Source: Candidatus Paracaedibacteraceae bacterium
GTDB taxonomy: Bacteria; Pseudomonadota; Alphaproteobacteria; Paracaedibacterales; Paracaedibacteraceae
Length of the DNA: 64,000 bases
NCBI GenBank assembly: GCA_019636055.1
Contig: JAHBYH010000002.1
Span: forward strand, 248,001-312,000
Reading direction: 5' to 3'
Shown here: positions 55,101-63,450 of the stretch, piece after piece
Position numbering within the stretch: position 1 is the stretch's first letter
Layout: each line of letters starts with the position of its first letter
Notes under the pieces: generated by a model
Seen by the model: only the letters and a program-made list of their open reading frames with translations
Told to the model about the DNA's origin: nothing
Databases searched by the model: none
Translations under genes and position numbers: made by a program

Positions 55101-55181
55101 TTGCTGACTTCACAAATTCTAACGCTTTATATTACCCCTGTTATCTATTTGTATTTGAATCGGTTCGTTAGAAATGTATAA
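52134..55181 (+). CDS. RND multidrug efflux permease (HAE-1 type)
   Basis: Trimeric proton-driven inner-membrane pump. [27 protein letters not shown] starts helix 1; [34 protein letters not shown] is the family porter start; [26 protein letters not shown] holds the helix-4 Asp pair for proton relay; [24 protein letters not shown] and the C-terminal [28 protein letters not shown] are conserved RND blocks. 1015 aa, MdtB/MuxB-like. No outer-membrane TolC gene is in the window, so the system must use one encoded elsewhere. Confidence 0.94.
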   Translation: [1015 protein letters not shown]

Positions 55182-55187
55182 CCTTCG

Positions 55188-56156
55188 TTAATCCAGGGAT
55201 ATAAGTATGGATTCCAGCTCTTTTAAATCATCGGCCAAATCGCATTCAAATGTTTCAATATCTCCTGATGTTGGATGGATGAATGAGATGATTTTTGCGT
55301 GTAAGGCTTGGCGCGAAAATTTTGTAACACCATCACTCCAGATTTTATCGGCCCCTTTTGGTTTGTGGCCATAGACGGGATCACCAATTAGCGGATGGTT
55401 GATATGGTTCATGTGGACACGAATTTGATGAGTACGTCCTGTGGCTAATTTGCACTCAATTAAACTGATGCGCAGACGCGGATCATCGGACTGTCCAAAT
55501 ACTTTTAGGCATTTGTAGTGTGTTATAGCATCACGACCACCTGAATTTAAAACAGCTTGTTTCTGGCGATTTGATGGATGTCTGCCGATCTGTGTTTCAA
55601 TCGTTCCTGTGCGCGGGATAACATCACCCCAAACAAAAGCCCAATAAGTTCGGGACAGGGATCTGTCTGTAAATTGAGAGGATAACCCGTGATGCGTTGC
55701 ATCATTCTTGGCAACAACCATCAGTCCGGATGTTTCTTTATCAAGGCGATGGACAATGCCGGGGCGACGAACGCCACCAATGCCTGATAAACTATTCCCA
55801 CAATGGGCGAGTAAGGCATTAACGAGCGTGTCATTGGCATGACCGTTGGCGGGATGGACAACCATGCCAACAGGTTTATTCAAAACAATTAAGTCTGTAT
55901 CTTCGTAAAGAATGTTGAGGGGAATGTCTTGTGGAATCGGATCTGCATCTTGGGGGGCAGGAACAAATAAATAAATAACATCGTTGAGTATTGTTTTGCT
56001 AGAAGACGAAATTTTGCGATCTGATTCTAACCGAACATGTCCTTGATCAATCAAATCCTGAATTCGGGATCGGCTAAATTCAGGAAAAGCTTCTTGTAAT
56101 GCTTTGTCTAGGCGGATGCCAACTTTGTCTTCTGCGATTATTAATGTATAACTCAT
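55188..56156 (-). CDS. rluD: Ribosomal large-subunit pseudouridine synthase, RluD-type
   Basis: Makes pseudouridines in 23S rRNA. An S4-like domain (GIRLDKALQEAFPEFSRSRIQDLIDQGHVRL) precedes the RluA-family catalytic domain with DLIVLNKPVGMVVHPANG, the active-site RPGIVHRLDKETSGLMVVAK, GRTHQIRVHMNHINHPLIGDPVYG and FSRQALHAKIISFIHP. The start chosen is the ATG at 56156 (MSYTLIIAEDK); a longer version from 56171 is possible, and the residues upstream of that look non-coding. About 322 aa. Convergent with the RND pump. Confidence 0.93.
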   Translation of the reverse strand: MSYTLIIAEDKVGIRLDKALQEAFPEFSRSRIQDLIDQGHVRLESDRKISSSSKTILNDVIYLFVPAPQDADPIPQDIPLNILYEDTDLIVLNKPVGMVVHPANGHANDTLVNALLAHCGNSLSGIGGVRRPGIVHRLDKETSGLMVVAKNDATHHGLSSQFTDRSLSRTYWAFVWGDVIPRTGTIETQIGRHPSNRQKQAVLNSGGRDAITHYKCLKVFGQSDDPRLRISLIECKLATGRTHQIRVHMNHINHPLIGDPVYGHKPKGADKIWSDGVTKFSRQALHAKIISFIHPTSGDIETFECDLADDLKELESILISLD

Positions 56157-56261
56157 TGATGAATTTTGCATTTTAGATAAATTAAAGAAATATATTGATA
56201 AGTTAAAAAAATCAATTAAAGTCAAGTATATCAGATTTAATTTAAAAGAGGTAGTTTTATC

Positions 56262-56690
56262 ATGTCCAAGTTATTGTTATTAACTGTATTTACACTTTTT
56301 CTAGGTCAAGAAGCTTTTGCAGACACTGCTAAGCAAGAAGAAGCTAAGACCGAAACAGCGAAAAAGAATGAGCCAAAGGCAGAAGAGTCAAAATCTCGTG
56401 ATGAAAAAAAAGCTGAGAAGAAAGCTGAAAGAGCGCATAAAGTTCTAGAGAAATGTGAAGCATCTTTAAAAGAATCGGAAGAAAAAGGTAAGGCTCTCAC
56501 GGGGTCAGATAAGAAGATGTTTGATCTATTTGTTGCCCATGCAAAACTCGAAATGGAGGCAGCAAAAGACGTCGATATGAAAGATCATGCGTTGAGTCAT
56601 GCACGCCATTGTAAACGCTTTATGGCTAATGCTCATAAATATTTAAAATCTGAGTCAAAAGAACAGGCAAAATCAGAAGAGAAAAAATAA
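56262..56690 (+). CDS. Exported Lys/Glu-rich protein of unknown function
   Basis: A signal peptide (MSKLLLLTVFTLFLGQEAFA) is followed by a very charged, helical protein: an A/E/K-rich stretch (TAKQEEAKTETAKKNEPKAEESK), a central helix pair with two cysteines (LEKCEASLKES and HARHCKRFMANAHKY) and another Lys/Glu tail. 142 aa. No family recognised; low-complexity composition makes homology hard to judge. GAGGT lies before the ATG. A strong hairpin terminator follows. Confidence 0.6.
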   Translation: MSKLLLLTVFTLFLGQEAFADTAKQEEAKTETAKKNEPKAEESKSRDEKKAEKKAERAHKVLEKCEASLKESEEKGKALTGSDKKMFDLFVAHAKLEMEAAKDVDMKDHALSHARHCKRFMANAHKYLKSESKEQAKSEEKK

Positions 56691-56711
56691 ATCAATTCTG
56701 ATCTTGGGTAT

Positions 56712-56745
56712 AGGGCTATGTTGTTCAACATAGCCCTTATCTATT
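56712..56745 (+). terminator. Strong hairpin terminator
   Basis: Arms AGGGCTATGTTG (56712-56723) and CAACATAGCCCT (56726-56737), twelve perfect pairs around TT, followed by the T-rich TATCTATTG. It lies 22 bases after the charged exported protein gene. Confidence 0.75.
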
Positions 56746-56815
56746 GTATGATTTGTCCTTGTAATTGTCGGTGTTTAATCCTATTTTAGAGATAAGTTAA
56801 AAAAGGAAATAATGT

Positions 56816-57631
56816 ATGGCAACCAATTTTCTATCCAACCTCAAAGGAATGTTTGGATCACGGCGTCGCCAGGCAGTCGAAGGTTATCGTAAGACACTCT
56901 ATGAAATGGCCGATTCAGCTGGATCTTATGCCATGCAATTTCGTGATATACTCAATGGAGTAGAAGAACCGATACCGGGCAAAGGATCTTTAAATAACCG
57001 TCTATCAGAACTTTTTATGTCGCGGTTGAATGATATTGGGATTGAAACGCATTTTGTGCGTCGTCTTAATATGTCAGAGCAACAAATCAAAATTGCCGAT
57101 CCCTATAACTTTAAAATAACGGTCCATAATGTGGCATGTGACGCCCTACAGGCAAGATTAGGGTTGAGTGAGCATGAAGTTCTGCCAAAACCGATTGTTG
57201 AACTGGCTTTGCGAGACCTTGAGTTAAATTATCCAATTATTGCACCAGAACATGTGGATGCTATGGATTGGGCCTCAGCAGATGAAGTCGAAGATATGAT
57301 TGTCTTATCTCGACGAATTAATGATTTTATCAGTGGGCAGTTTTTTGCTGTTGGTTTGCGTTTATTGACACTTGATCTTGAATTTGGGCGTCTTTATCAA
57401 GGTGAGTTTTTTGAGCAAACAAAAATTATTTTGATTGATGAGATTACGTTAGATACATGTGCAGTTCTTGACCTTCAATCGGGAGAAAGGATTGATGGTC
57501 GTTCAATTCAAGATAAAATATCTTTAGATATAGCGGCTCGTTATCAAGAAGTTGCTCGGCGTTTTCGCATTTTGGGAGATGTTGCCCCCCTTGATTTAAA
57601 TGAAAATTTTGGTGTCATTGAAAAGGATTAA
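56816..57631 (+). CDS. purC: SAICAR synthase-like protein (PurC homologue, divergent)
   Basis: Homologous to phosphoribosylaminoimidazole-succinocarboxamide synthase. GKGSLNNRLSELFMSRLNDIGIETHFVRRLN, ITVHNVACDALQARLGLSEHEVLPKPIVELAL, IAPEHVDAMDWASADEVEDM, RINDFISGQFFAVGLRLLTLDLEFGRLY and LIDEITLDTCAVLD align with PurC blocks in order. The N-terminal nucleotide-loop segment is altered: where PurC has YEGKAKxLY this has VEGYRKTLYE, and the DDATAFNG element reads RDILNGVEE. 271 aa. In many alphaproteobacteria purC-purS-purQ-purL precede bolA-grxD; here purSQL are gone and bolA follows after six bases, so purine synthesis may be incomplete and this enzyme orphaned or repurposed. Confidence 0.8.
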   Translation: MATNFLSNLKGMFGSRRRQAVEGYRKTLYEMADSAGSYAMQFRDILNGVEEPIPGKGSLNNRLSELFMSRLNDIGIETHFVRRLNMSEQQIKIADPYNFKITVHNVACDALQARLGLSEHEVLPKPIVELALRDLELNYPIIAPEHVDAMDWASADEVEDMIVLSRRINDFISGQFFAVGLRLLTLDLEFGRLYQGEFFEQTKIILIDEITLDTCAVLDLQSGERIDGRSIQDKISLDIAARYQEVARRFRILGDVAPLDLNENFGVIEKD

Positions 57632-57637
57632 ATACCG

Positions 57638-57871
57638 ATGGCTATGAAACAAGAAGATATTCACGCGTTGATTTTGGCTGCTCTACCGGATGCAGACATC
57701 GAGATCAAAGATTTAGCCGGTGATGGTGATCATTATTCTGCAACGGTGAAATCATCAGTATTTGCTGGAAAATCGCGTGTTCAGCAACATCAGTTGGTTT
57801 ATACTGCACTTGGTGGTCGCATGGGCGGAGAGCTACACGCACTCGCTTTAACAACTTTAGTAAAAGAATAG
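57638..57871 (+). CDS. bolA: BolA family protein
   Basis: Small alpha/beta protein that pairs with monothiol glutaredoxin in iron-sulfur and iron homeostasis. Recognised by [62 protein letters not shown], including the conserved RVxxHxLVY motif and the His of HALAL. 77 aa. It is eight bases before grxD and co-transcribed with the PurC-like gene. Confidence 0.93.
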   Translation: MAMKQEDIHALILAALPDADIEIKDLAGDGDHYSATVKSSVFAGKSRVQQHQLVYTALGGRMGGELHALALTTLVKE

Positions 57872-57879
57872 GAAAGAAC

Positions 57880-58200
57880 ATGGCTCGTAATATTCATGCT
57901 GAACTTGAAACAACAATTAAAGCATCTCCAATTGTTTTATTCATGAAGGGAGACGCAGAAATGCCACAATGTGGATTTTCTGCTGTTGTTGTGCAAATCT
58001 TAAAACTTTTAGACAAGCCATTTACTGCTGTTAATGTTTTGCTTGATGCTGAAATACGTCAAGGTATTAAGGATTTTAGCAATTGGCCAACTATTCCTCA
58101 GCTGTACATTAGCGGTGAATTTATTGGTGGTTGTGATATCGTCCGTGAGATGTATCAAACGGGTGAGTTACGCCAGATTCTTGAATCAAAAGGCTTATAG
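57880..58200 (+). CDS. grxD: Monothiol glutaredoxin (Grx4/GrxD type)
   Basis: CGFS-type glutaredoxin that carries a 2Fe-2S cluster and partners BolA. The active site is [13 protein letters not shown], with [10 protein letters not shown] before and [34 protein letters not shown] after. 106 aa, single-domain form. GGAAAG precedes the ATG. Confidence 0.96.
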   Translation: MARNIHAELETTIKASPIVLFMKGDAEMPQCGFSAVVVQILKLLDKPFTAVNVLLDAEIRQGIKDFSNWPTIPQLYISGEFIGGCDIVREMYQTGELRQILESKGL

Positions 58201-58215
58201 CCATTCCATTTGACT

Positions 58216-59349
58216 CTAGGAGAAAATTTGCAGTTTACTCAGTATTTGTTGATTAACAAAACGAACATCATAAACAGTCTCTGCTAATCGGCGACTATTT
58301 TGAGCAAATTCTTCAAGTTTAGGCCTATCTAACAGAATCATCTGCTCCATAGCTTGTTTGAGGGTCTCTGTATCCTGAACAGGCACCATAAAACCATTAT
58401 TTGAAATTAAATCACGGCAGCCTTGGGTATCTGTCGTGACAATGGGGCGAGCACAACTCAAAGCTTCTAGCCCTGCTCGGGGCATACCTTCGCGATAAGA
58501 CGGCAAGACAAAGATACTCGATGCTTGTAACGCTTGAGGCATATCCTTAACTTCTCCCATATACATAAGATTATGGTTTTCGCAGAATTCTTGAATATCT
58601 TCAACCTTAAGAGCTGCCGGGTTATCACTCTTCCCACCGGCTAATTTAAAAATCACATGAGGGTATTTTTTTTTTAATGCTGCTGCAGCTTCTAAGTATT
58701 CCAGTACACCCTTATCTCGTAAGAGTCGAGCTGCCATCAGAAAACTCAATGTTTTTGGCAACGGGGTTACAGGAAAGGTATCAAGATCAACACCTGATCC
58801 GCCCACGACAGATGTTTTTGCTGTGTTTACTAGATTCTGGTTTAGAAAGAACTCTCGGTCATCTTTGTTTTGAAAGAAAATCCAGTGGGATCGTGCTAAA
58901 CTCAGGCGATATAATTGATTGGTAATAAACCTTAGAATCGTTGTTTTAGCGGTTTTCTGCGTATAGACATATCCAAGACCCGTAATGGTTGCGATGGGTT
59001 TTACAGACGTTCCTAATGCAGCGAGTGAGCCATAAATAACAGGCTTAACCCGATACAGTAACGCATGAGTAATTACGTGTGTTTTGTATAAACGCCTTAA
59101 CCATATCAAAAATTTTAAGTCTGCTAATGGATTCAATCCGTTGTTACGAATTGGATAAGGGATGAGTTGAACCTGATCTTGTTTGGCTGCCTGTTGTAGG
59201 GCATCAAACGAAGCATCTTGATTACAGACAATAGACACGGTGGTTTGTTGTTGTCGCAACGATTGAATCAAACCCCACCTAAAGTCTAGGAGAGATTTGC
59301 TATCGTTGCTCACAATCAAAACATGTGTTGTAGCAATGCTTGGTATCAT
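58216..59349 (-). CDS. Glycosyltransferase family 4 protein
   Basis: GT-B glycosyltransferase. N-terminal [23 protein letters not shown] and [39 protein letters not shown] resemble the PglA/WbnK-like acceptor domain; the donor domain has [35 protein letters not shown] and [35 protein letters not shown]. 377 aa. Its ATG overlaps the alaS stop (ATGA), an unusual coupling to a tRNA synthetase. The sugar and acceptor are unknown; surface glycan synthesis is likely. Confidence 0.88.
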   Translation of the reverse strand: MIPSIATTHVLIVSNDSKSLLDFRWGLIQSLRQQQTTVSIVCNQDASFDALQQAAKQDQVQLIPYPIRNNGLNPLADLKFLIWLRRLYKTHVITHALLYRVKPVIYGSLAALGTSVKPIATITGLGYVYTQKTAKTTILRFITNQLYRLSLARSHWIFFQNKDDREFFLNQNLVNTAKTSVVGGSGVDLDTFPVTPLPKTLSFLMAARLLRDKGVLEYLEAAAALKKKYPHVIFKLAGGKSDNPAALKVEDIQEFCENHNLMYMGEVKDMPQALQASSIFVLPSYREGMPRAGLEALSCARPIVTTDTQGCRDLISNNGFMVPVQDTETLKQAMEQMILLDRPKLEEFAQNSRRLAETVYDVRFVNQQILSKLQIFS

Positions 59350-61988
59350 TGAAGCTGAGCCTCAATAGCTGAGATTGCTGCAGGCACGAGTGAGGCATCA
59401 GATCCGCCAGCCTGTGCCATGTCCGGACGACCACCGCCCCCTTTACCGCCTAGTGCTTCAGCACCACAACGGACTAAATCAACAGCACTAAGTGTTGGTG
59501 TCAGATCATCGGTTACGCCAATCACTAAGGCAACTTTGTCTTCCACAACACTAGTGACAACCACAATGCCTGATCCAATATCTTTTTTAAGCTGATCCGC
59601 CAGTGGTTTTAAGTCTTTGGCTGGAACGTCCTGCAATTGACGTGCTATCAACTTATAGGATCCGACTTGCTTTGGCTCATTTGATGAGGTGGTTGAGCCT
59701 GATCCTGATAACGCAACTTTCTGACGCAGATCACTCACTTGTTTTTCTAAAGATTTGCGCTCTGCAAGTAAAACATCAATTTTCTCATTAACTTCAGGAC
59801 TTGGGCATCGCAGGGTTGATGCTATTGTTGCGACTTGATTTTGTAGGGTTGATAACACATCAAGGGATGCCATACCTGCAACTGCTTCAATTCGTCGAAC
59901 TCCAGCAGAAACCCCGGTTTCGGACATGATTTTAAACAAACCAATATCACCCGTTCGGTGAGCGTGAGTTCCGCCACACAGTTCAATAGAATAGGATTGA
60001 TCGTTCGACACTCCCATTTTTAAAACACGGACTTCATCACCATATTTCTCACCAAATAAAGCCATGGCACCGCTGGCAATTGCATCATCAGAAGTCATTA
60101 GATGGGTTTCAATTTCTGTATTCAACAAAACTTGACGATTAACATCATATTCGATTGCTTTGAGTTCTTCGGTTGATAATGCTTTTGTGTGGGTAAAGTC
60201 AAAACGAAGCCGATCCTCAGAGACCAATGATCCTTTTTGAGTTACATGGTCGCCCAAATGACGACGTAGCGCTGCATGCAATAAATGAGTTGCTGAGTGG
60301 TGTGCACGCAGTCCTTGGCGACGATCTGCATCTACTTTAAGCAATGCAGAGCTTTCTAAAGTAAATTCTCCAGATATAACTTTCAATTTATGAACATGTA
60401 AAGTGCCAACACTCTTTGTTGTATCTAAAACATCAGCAATAGCACCATTCGATAATTTGATTGTTCCTCTGTCTCCTTCTTGTCCACCGGATTCTGCATA
60501 AAATGGGGTTTGATTAAATAGGACATCCACCGTATCACCGGCTTTGGCTGATGTCACGGTTTTGCCATCTTTAACCATGGCGATCAATAGGCCTTCTGCG
60601 GATTCCGTTTCATAACCTAAGAATTCCGTTGCACCGTGTTCTTGCCGTAGATCAAACCAGACCTGATCATTTTTTGCATCTCCTGAACCGGTCCAACTTG
60701 CGCGAGCTGCTGCTTTTTGTGCTTCCATGGCTGTATTAAAACCCATAAGATCCACATCTCGGTTTTGACTGCGTAAAACATCCTGTGTCAAATCAAGCGG
60801 GAATCCATAGGTGTCATATAATTTAAAGGCAACATCACCAGATAAAGCCTGAGAACCGGATAATTTTGTTGTTTCTTCTTCAAGAAGTTTAAGGCCTCGT
60901 TCAAGTGTTTGGCGGAATCGTTCTTCTTCGAGTTTTAAATTTTCAGTGATCATGGCTTGAGCGCGAACCAGTTCAGGGTAAGCCGTCCCCATTTGCTCAA
61001 CCAATGACTTAACCAAACGGTACATCAATGGTTCTTTGGCTCCTAATAGATGAGCGTGACGCATAGCGCGGCGCATAATACGACGCAATACATAACCGCG
61101 TCCTTCGTTGCTCGGCAAAACACCATCGGCGAGTAAAAATGAGCTCGCCCTGAGGTGATCTGCAACCACGTTGTGGGAATGACGGTGATCTGCGATCGTT
61201 GCACCTGTCAAATCTGCCGAAGCTGAAATAAGAGCTTTAAATAAGTCGGTGTCATAGTTATTGTGAACACCTTGCATGATTGTTGCAAACCGCTCTAGCC
61301 CCATTCCAGTATCAACGGATGGTTTTGGCAAGGCAATGCGTGAGCCATCAGCCTTTTGTTCGTATTGCATAAAAACAAGATTCCAGAATTCCGTAAAACG
61401 GTCGCCATCTTGATCCGGACTCCCCGGAGGGCCACCTGCTATAGATTCGCCATGATCATAGAAGATTTCGGTGCACGGTCCGCAGGGACCTGTATCGCCC
61501 ATTGACCAAAAGTTATCATTGGTGGTAATGCGAATAATTTTATGATCCGGAAGGCCAGCAATCTTTTTCCACAAATTGGCTGCCTCTTCATCCTCATGAT
61601 AAACCGTGACAAGCAACCGTTCTGGTGTTAATCCAAAATTCTTAGTCACAAGATTCCATGCATAATAAATTGCTTCTTCTTTGAAATAATCCCCGAATGA
61701 GAAATTTCCTAACATTTCAAAAAATGTATGGTGACGGGCTGTGTAGCCGACATTTTCTAAGTCATTATGCTTACCGCCTGCGCGAACGCATTTTTGGGAT
61801 GTTGTTGCGCGTGTATAAGGGCGTTTTTCCATGCCCGTAAAGACATCTTTAAACTGTACCATTCCCGCGTTGGTGAACAAAAGAGTGGGGTCGTTACGGG
61901 GAACAAGGGGACTGGATGAGACAACTTCGTGTTGGTTCTCTTTAAAATAATCCAAAAATGTTGAACGAATGTCGGCTAAGCTGCGCAT
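59346..61988 (-). CDS. alaS: Alanyl-tRNA synthetase
   Basis: Class II synthetase. Catalytic core: [82 protein letters not shown] and [21 protein letters not shown]. Editing domain: [27 protein letters not shown] with [19 protein letters not shown] (HxxxH and CxxxH zinc ligands). The C-terminal C-Ala domain ends [18 protein letters not shown]. 880 aa, normal. The glycosyltransferase gene overlaps its end. The recA gene often found upstream in other bacteria is not here; rpoH is. Confidence 0.97.
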   Translation of the reverse strand: MRSLADIRSTFLDYFKENQHEVVSSSPLVPRNDPTLLFTNAGMVQFKDVFTGMEKRPYTRATTSQKCVRAGGKHNDLENVGYTARHHTFFEMLGNFSFGDYFKEEAIYYAWNLVTKNFGLTPERLLVTVYHEDEEAANLWKKIAGLPDHKIIRITTNDNFWSMGDTGPCGPCTEIFYDHGESIAGGPPGSPDQDGDRFTEFWNLVFMQYEQKADGSRIALPKPSVDTGMGLERFATIMQGVHNNYDTDLFKALISASADLTGATIADHRHSHNVVADHLRASSFLLADGVLPSNEGRGYVLRRIMRRAMRHAHLLGAKEPLMYRLVKSLVEQMGTAYPELVRAQAMITENLKLEEERFRQTLERGLKLLEEETTKLSGSQALSGDVAFKLYDTYGFPLDLTQDVLRSQNRDVDLMGFNTAMEAQKAAARASWTGSGDAKNDQVWFDLRQEHGATEFLGYETESAEGLLIAMVKDGKTVTSAKAGDTVDVLFNQTPFYAESGGQEGDRGTIKLSNGAIADVLDTTKSVGTLHVHKLKVISGEFTLESSALLKVDADRRQGLRAHHSATHLLHAALRRHLGDHVTQKGSLVSEDRLRFDFTHTKALSTEELKAIEYDVNRQVLLNTEIETHLMTSDDAIASGAMALFGEKYGDEVRVLKMGVSNDQSYSIELCGGTHAHRTGDIGLFKIMSETGVSAGVRRIEAVAGMASLDVLSTLQNQVATIASTLRCPSPEVNEKIDVLLAERKSLEKQVSDLRQKVALSGSGSTTSSNEPKQVGSYKLIARQLQDVPAKDLKPLADQLKKDIGSGIVVVTSVVEDKVALVIGVTDDLTPTLSAVDLVRCGAEALGGKGGGGRPDMAQAGGSDASLVPAAISAIEAQLQ

Positions 61989-62319
61989 AAATTATGTCTC
62001 TGTTATACACTATATTAGGTCCAAATTAGCATAGCTCTTTGTAAAAGTGAAATAATACGAACTCTTGGAAATAATTCTAATTTTGAAAATTAATTTTCTC
62101 ATCTTTTACTCAGGGAGGATATAATATAATCGTTCGGCTGTTCTTAAATCAATATAATTTAATAAAAAAATATCTTCAGGTAATAAAAAACGTGATATTT
62201 TATAAAAGATGTGGTATTTTATGACGAGTTAATAAAATTGTAACAAGTTTATAAACACGTTTTGACCTGTTACACTATTAAGTATACAGCATAAAAGCTG
62301 TCCTTAAATGAGGTTTATT
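61989..62319. promoter_or_regulatory. Divergent intergenic region between alaS and rpoH
   Basis: About 330 AT-rich bases with no gene. It holds a 14-base palindrome GAAAATTAATTTTC at 62085-62098, imperfect direct repeats TGATATTTTATAA and TGGTATTTTATGA near 62192-62225, and a possible rpoH promoter TTGACC (62262-62267) with TATACA (62283-62288) at a short 15-base spacing. None of these is strong. Confidence 0.35.
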
Positions 62320-63195
62320 ATGGTGAGCCGTCCAGAATATCAGGAAATGACCAACAATTATTTGCATCGGATGAAAAATTTACCGATGCTTGAAATTGAT
62401 GAAGAGTATCAACTGGCAAAGCAATGGAAAGAACATGGCGATACAAAGGCTGTTGACAAGTTAGTCACAAGCCATCTTAAGCTTATTTCCAAAATTGCCC
62501 ATGGATATCGTGGATATGGCCTACCTGTCAGTGATCTGATTTCTGAAGGTCATGTTGGTATGATGCAAGCCATGAAACATTTTGATCCGGACAAAGGTTT
62601 TCGGTTGTCAACCTATGCTATCTGGTGGATTAAGGCTGCTATTCAAGAATATATCTTACATAGCTATTCCCTTGTTAAAATGGGAACAACGTCCGCTCAG
62701 AAAAAATTGTTTTTTAATCTTCGCCGTGAAAAATCAGCATTCCAAGATTATGACGAAGTTGATTTATCCCCTGAAAAAGCCAAAGCGATTGCAACGAAAT
62801 TAGGCGTGAAAATCGACGAAGTGATGCAGATGAATCATCGTATGTCAACCAACGATCAATCGCTCAATGCTCAGGTAAAATCAGCTGGAGATAGTGCTTC
62901 AGAATGGATGGATTGGCTTGCTGATGATCGCGAACGTCATGATGTGACTTTAGCTGAAAATGATGAATTAGCTAAGCGTCGTGCTTTATTGGATGAGGCG
63001 ATGGATGGTTTGACCGAACGTGAAATGATTATTATGCGTGACCGTCGTCTGATTGATGATCCTCTAACTCTTGAGGAAGTCAGTGAAAAACTTGGAATCT
63101 CGCGTGAACGGGTTCGTCAAATTGAGGTTCGTGCTTTTGAAAAATTACAAAAAGCTGTTAAACGTCTATCACGGCAGCAAATGGATCGACATTAA
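62320..63195 (+). CDS. rpoH: RNA polymerase heat-shock sigma factor, RpoH type
   Basis: Sigma factor for heat-shock and stress genes. Region 2 includes KQWKEHGDTKAVDKLVTSHLKLISKIAHGYRGYGLPVSDLISEGHVGMMQAMKHFDPDKGFRLSTYAIWWIKAAIQEYIL; the RpoH box is QKKLFFNLRREK; region 4 ends LTLEEVSEKLGISRERVRQIEVRAFEKLQKAVKR. The ATG at 62320 has GAGG six bases upstream and is preferred over that at 62308. About 291 aa. Confidence 0.95.
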   Translation: MVSRPEYQEMTNNYLHRMKNLPMLEIDEEYQLAKQWKEHGDTKAVDKLVTSHLKLISKIAHGYRGYGLPVSDLISEGHVGMMQAMKHFDPDKGFRLSTYAIWWIKAAIQEYILHSYSLVKMGTTSAQKKLFFNLRREKSAFQDYDEVDLSPEKAKAIATKLGVKIDEVMQMNHRMSTNDQSLNAQVKSAGDSASEWMDWLADDRERHDVTLAENDELAKRRALLDEAMDGLTEREMIIMRDRRLIDDPLTLEEVSEKLGISRERVRQIEVRAFEKLQKAVKRLSRQQMDRH

Positions 63196-63198
63196 ATG

Positions 63199-63213
63199 GG
63201 AGAAGATCTCTCC
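63199..63213. terminator. Short hairpin between rpoH and sdhE
   Basis: Arms GGAGA (63199-63203) and TCTCC (63209-63213) in the 24-base gap between two convergent genes. Too short to be sure; no long T run. Confidence 0.3.
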
Positions 63214-63219
63214 TCTTAA

Positions 63220-63450
63220 TCACTGTTGAACTATAATACGAATCATATCTTGATATTCATTCGGGGCTAGTTTCTTTCCTAAGCACCAATCTAAGATATC
63301 GGTATCTTGCTCTTCCAAAAGACGTTCAAAAATCAATAGATCTTTGTCAGATAGGTCAGTAGCGTGGCGATTGGCAAAACCACCTAATAAAACATCCATT
63401 TCTTTCAGTCCACGATGATTTGCATTATAAATAATTTTTTTGAGAGTCAC
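63220..63450 (-). CDS. sdhE: FAD assembly factor SdhE
   Basis: Small helical protein that promotes covalent flavinylation of succinate dehydrogenase. The RGxxE motif appears as NANHRGLKEMDVLLGGFANRH; LSDKDLLIFERLLEEQDTDILDWCLG is the family C-terminal half. 76 aa. Its ATG overlaps the zapE stop. Confidence 0.9.
   Translation of the reverse strand: MTLKKIIYNANHRGLKEMDVLLGGFANRHATDLSDKDLLIFERLLEEQDTDILDWCLGKKLAPNEYQDMIRIIVQQ

Noticed and set aside
29093-58214. Short repeat ATTCCATTTGAC at about 29094 and 58203
   Set aside because: Only 12 bases, two copies, no structure; likely chance in AT-rich intergenic DNA.
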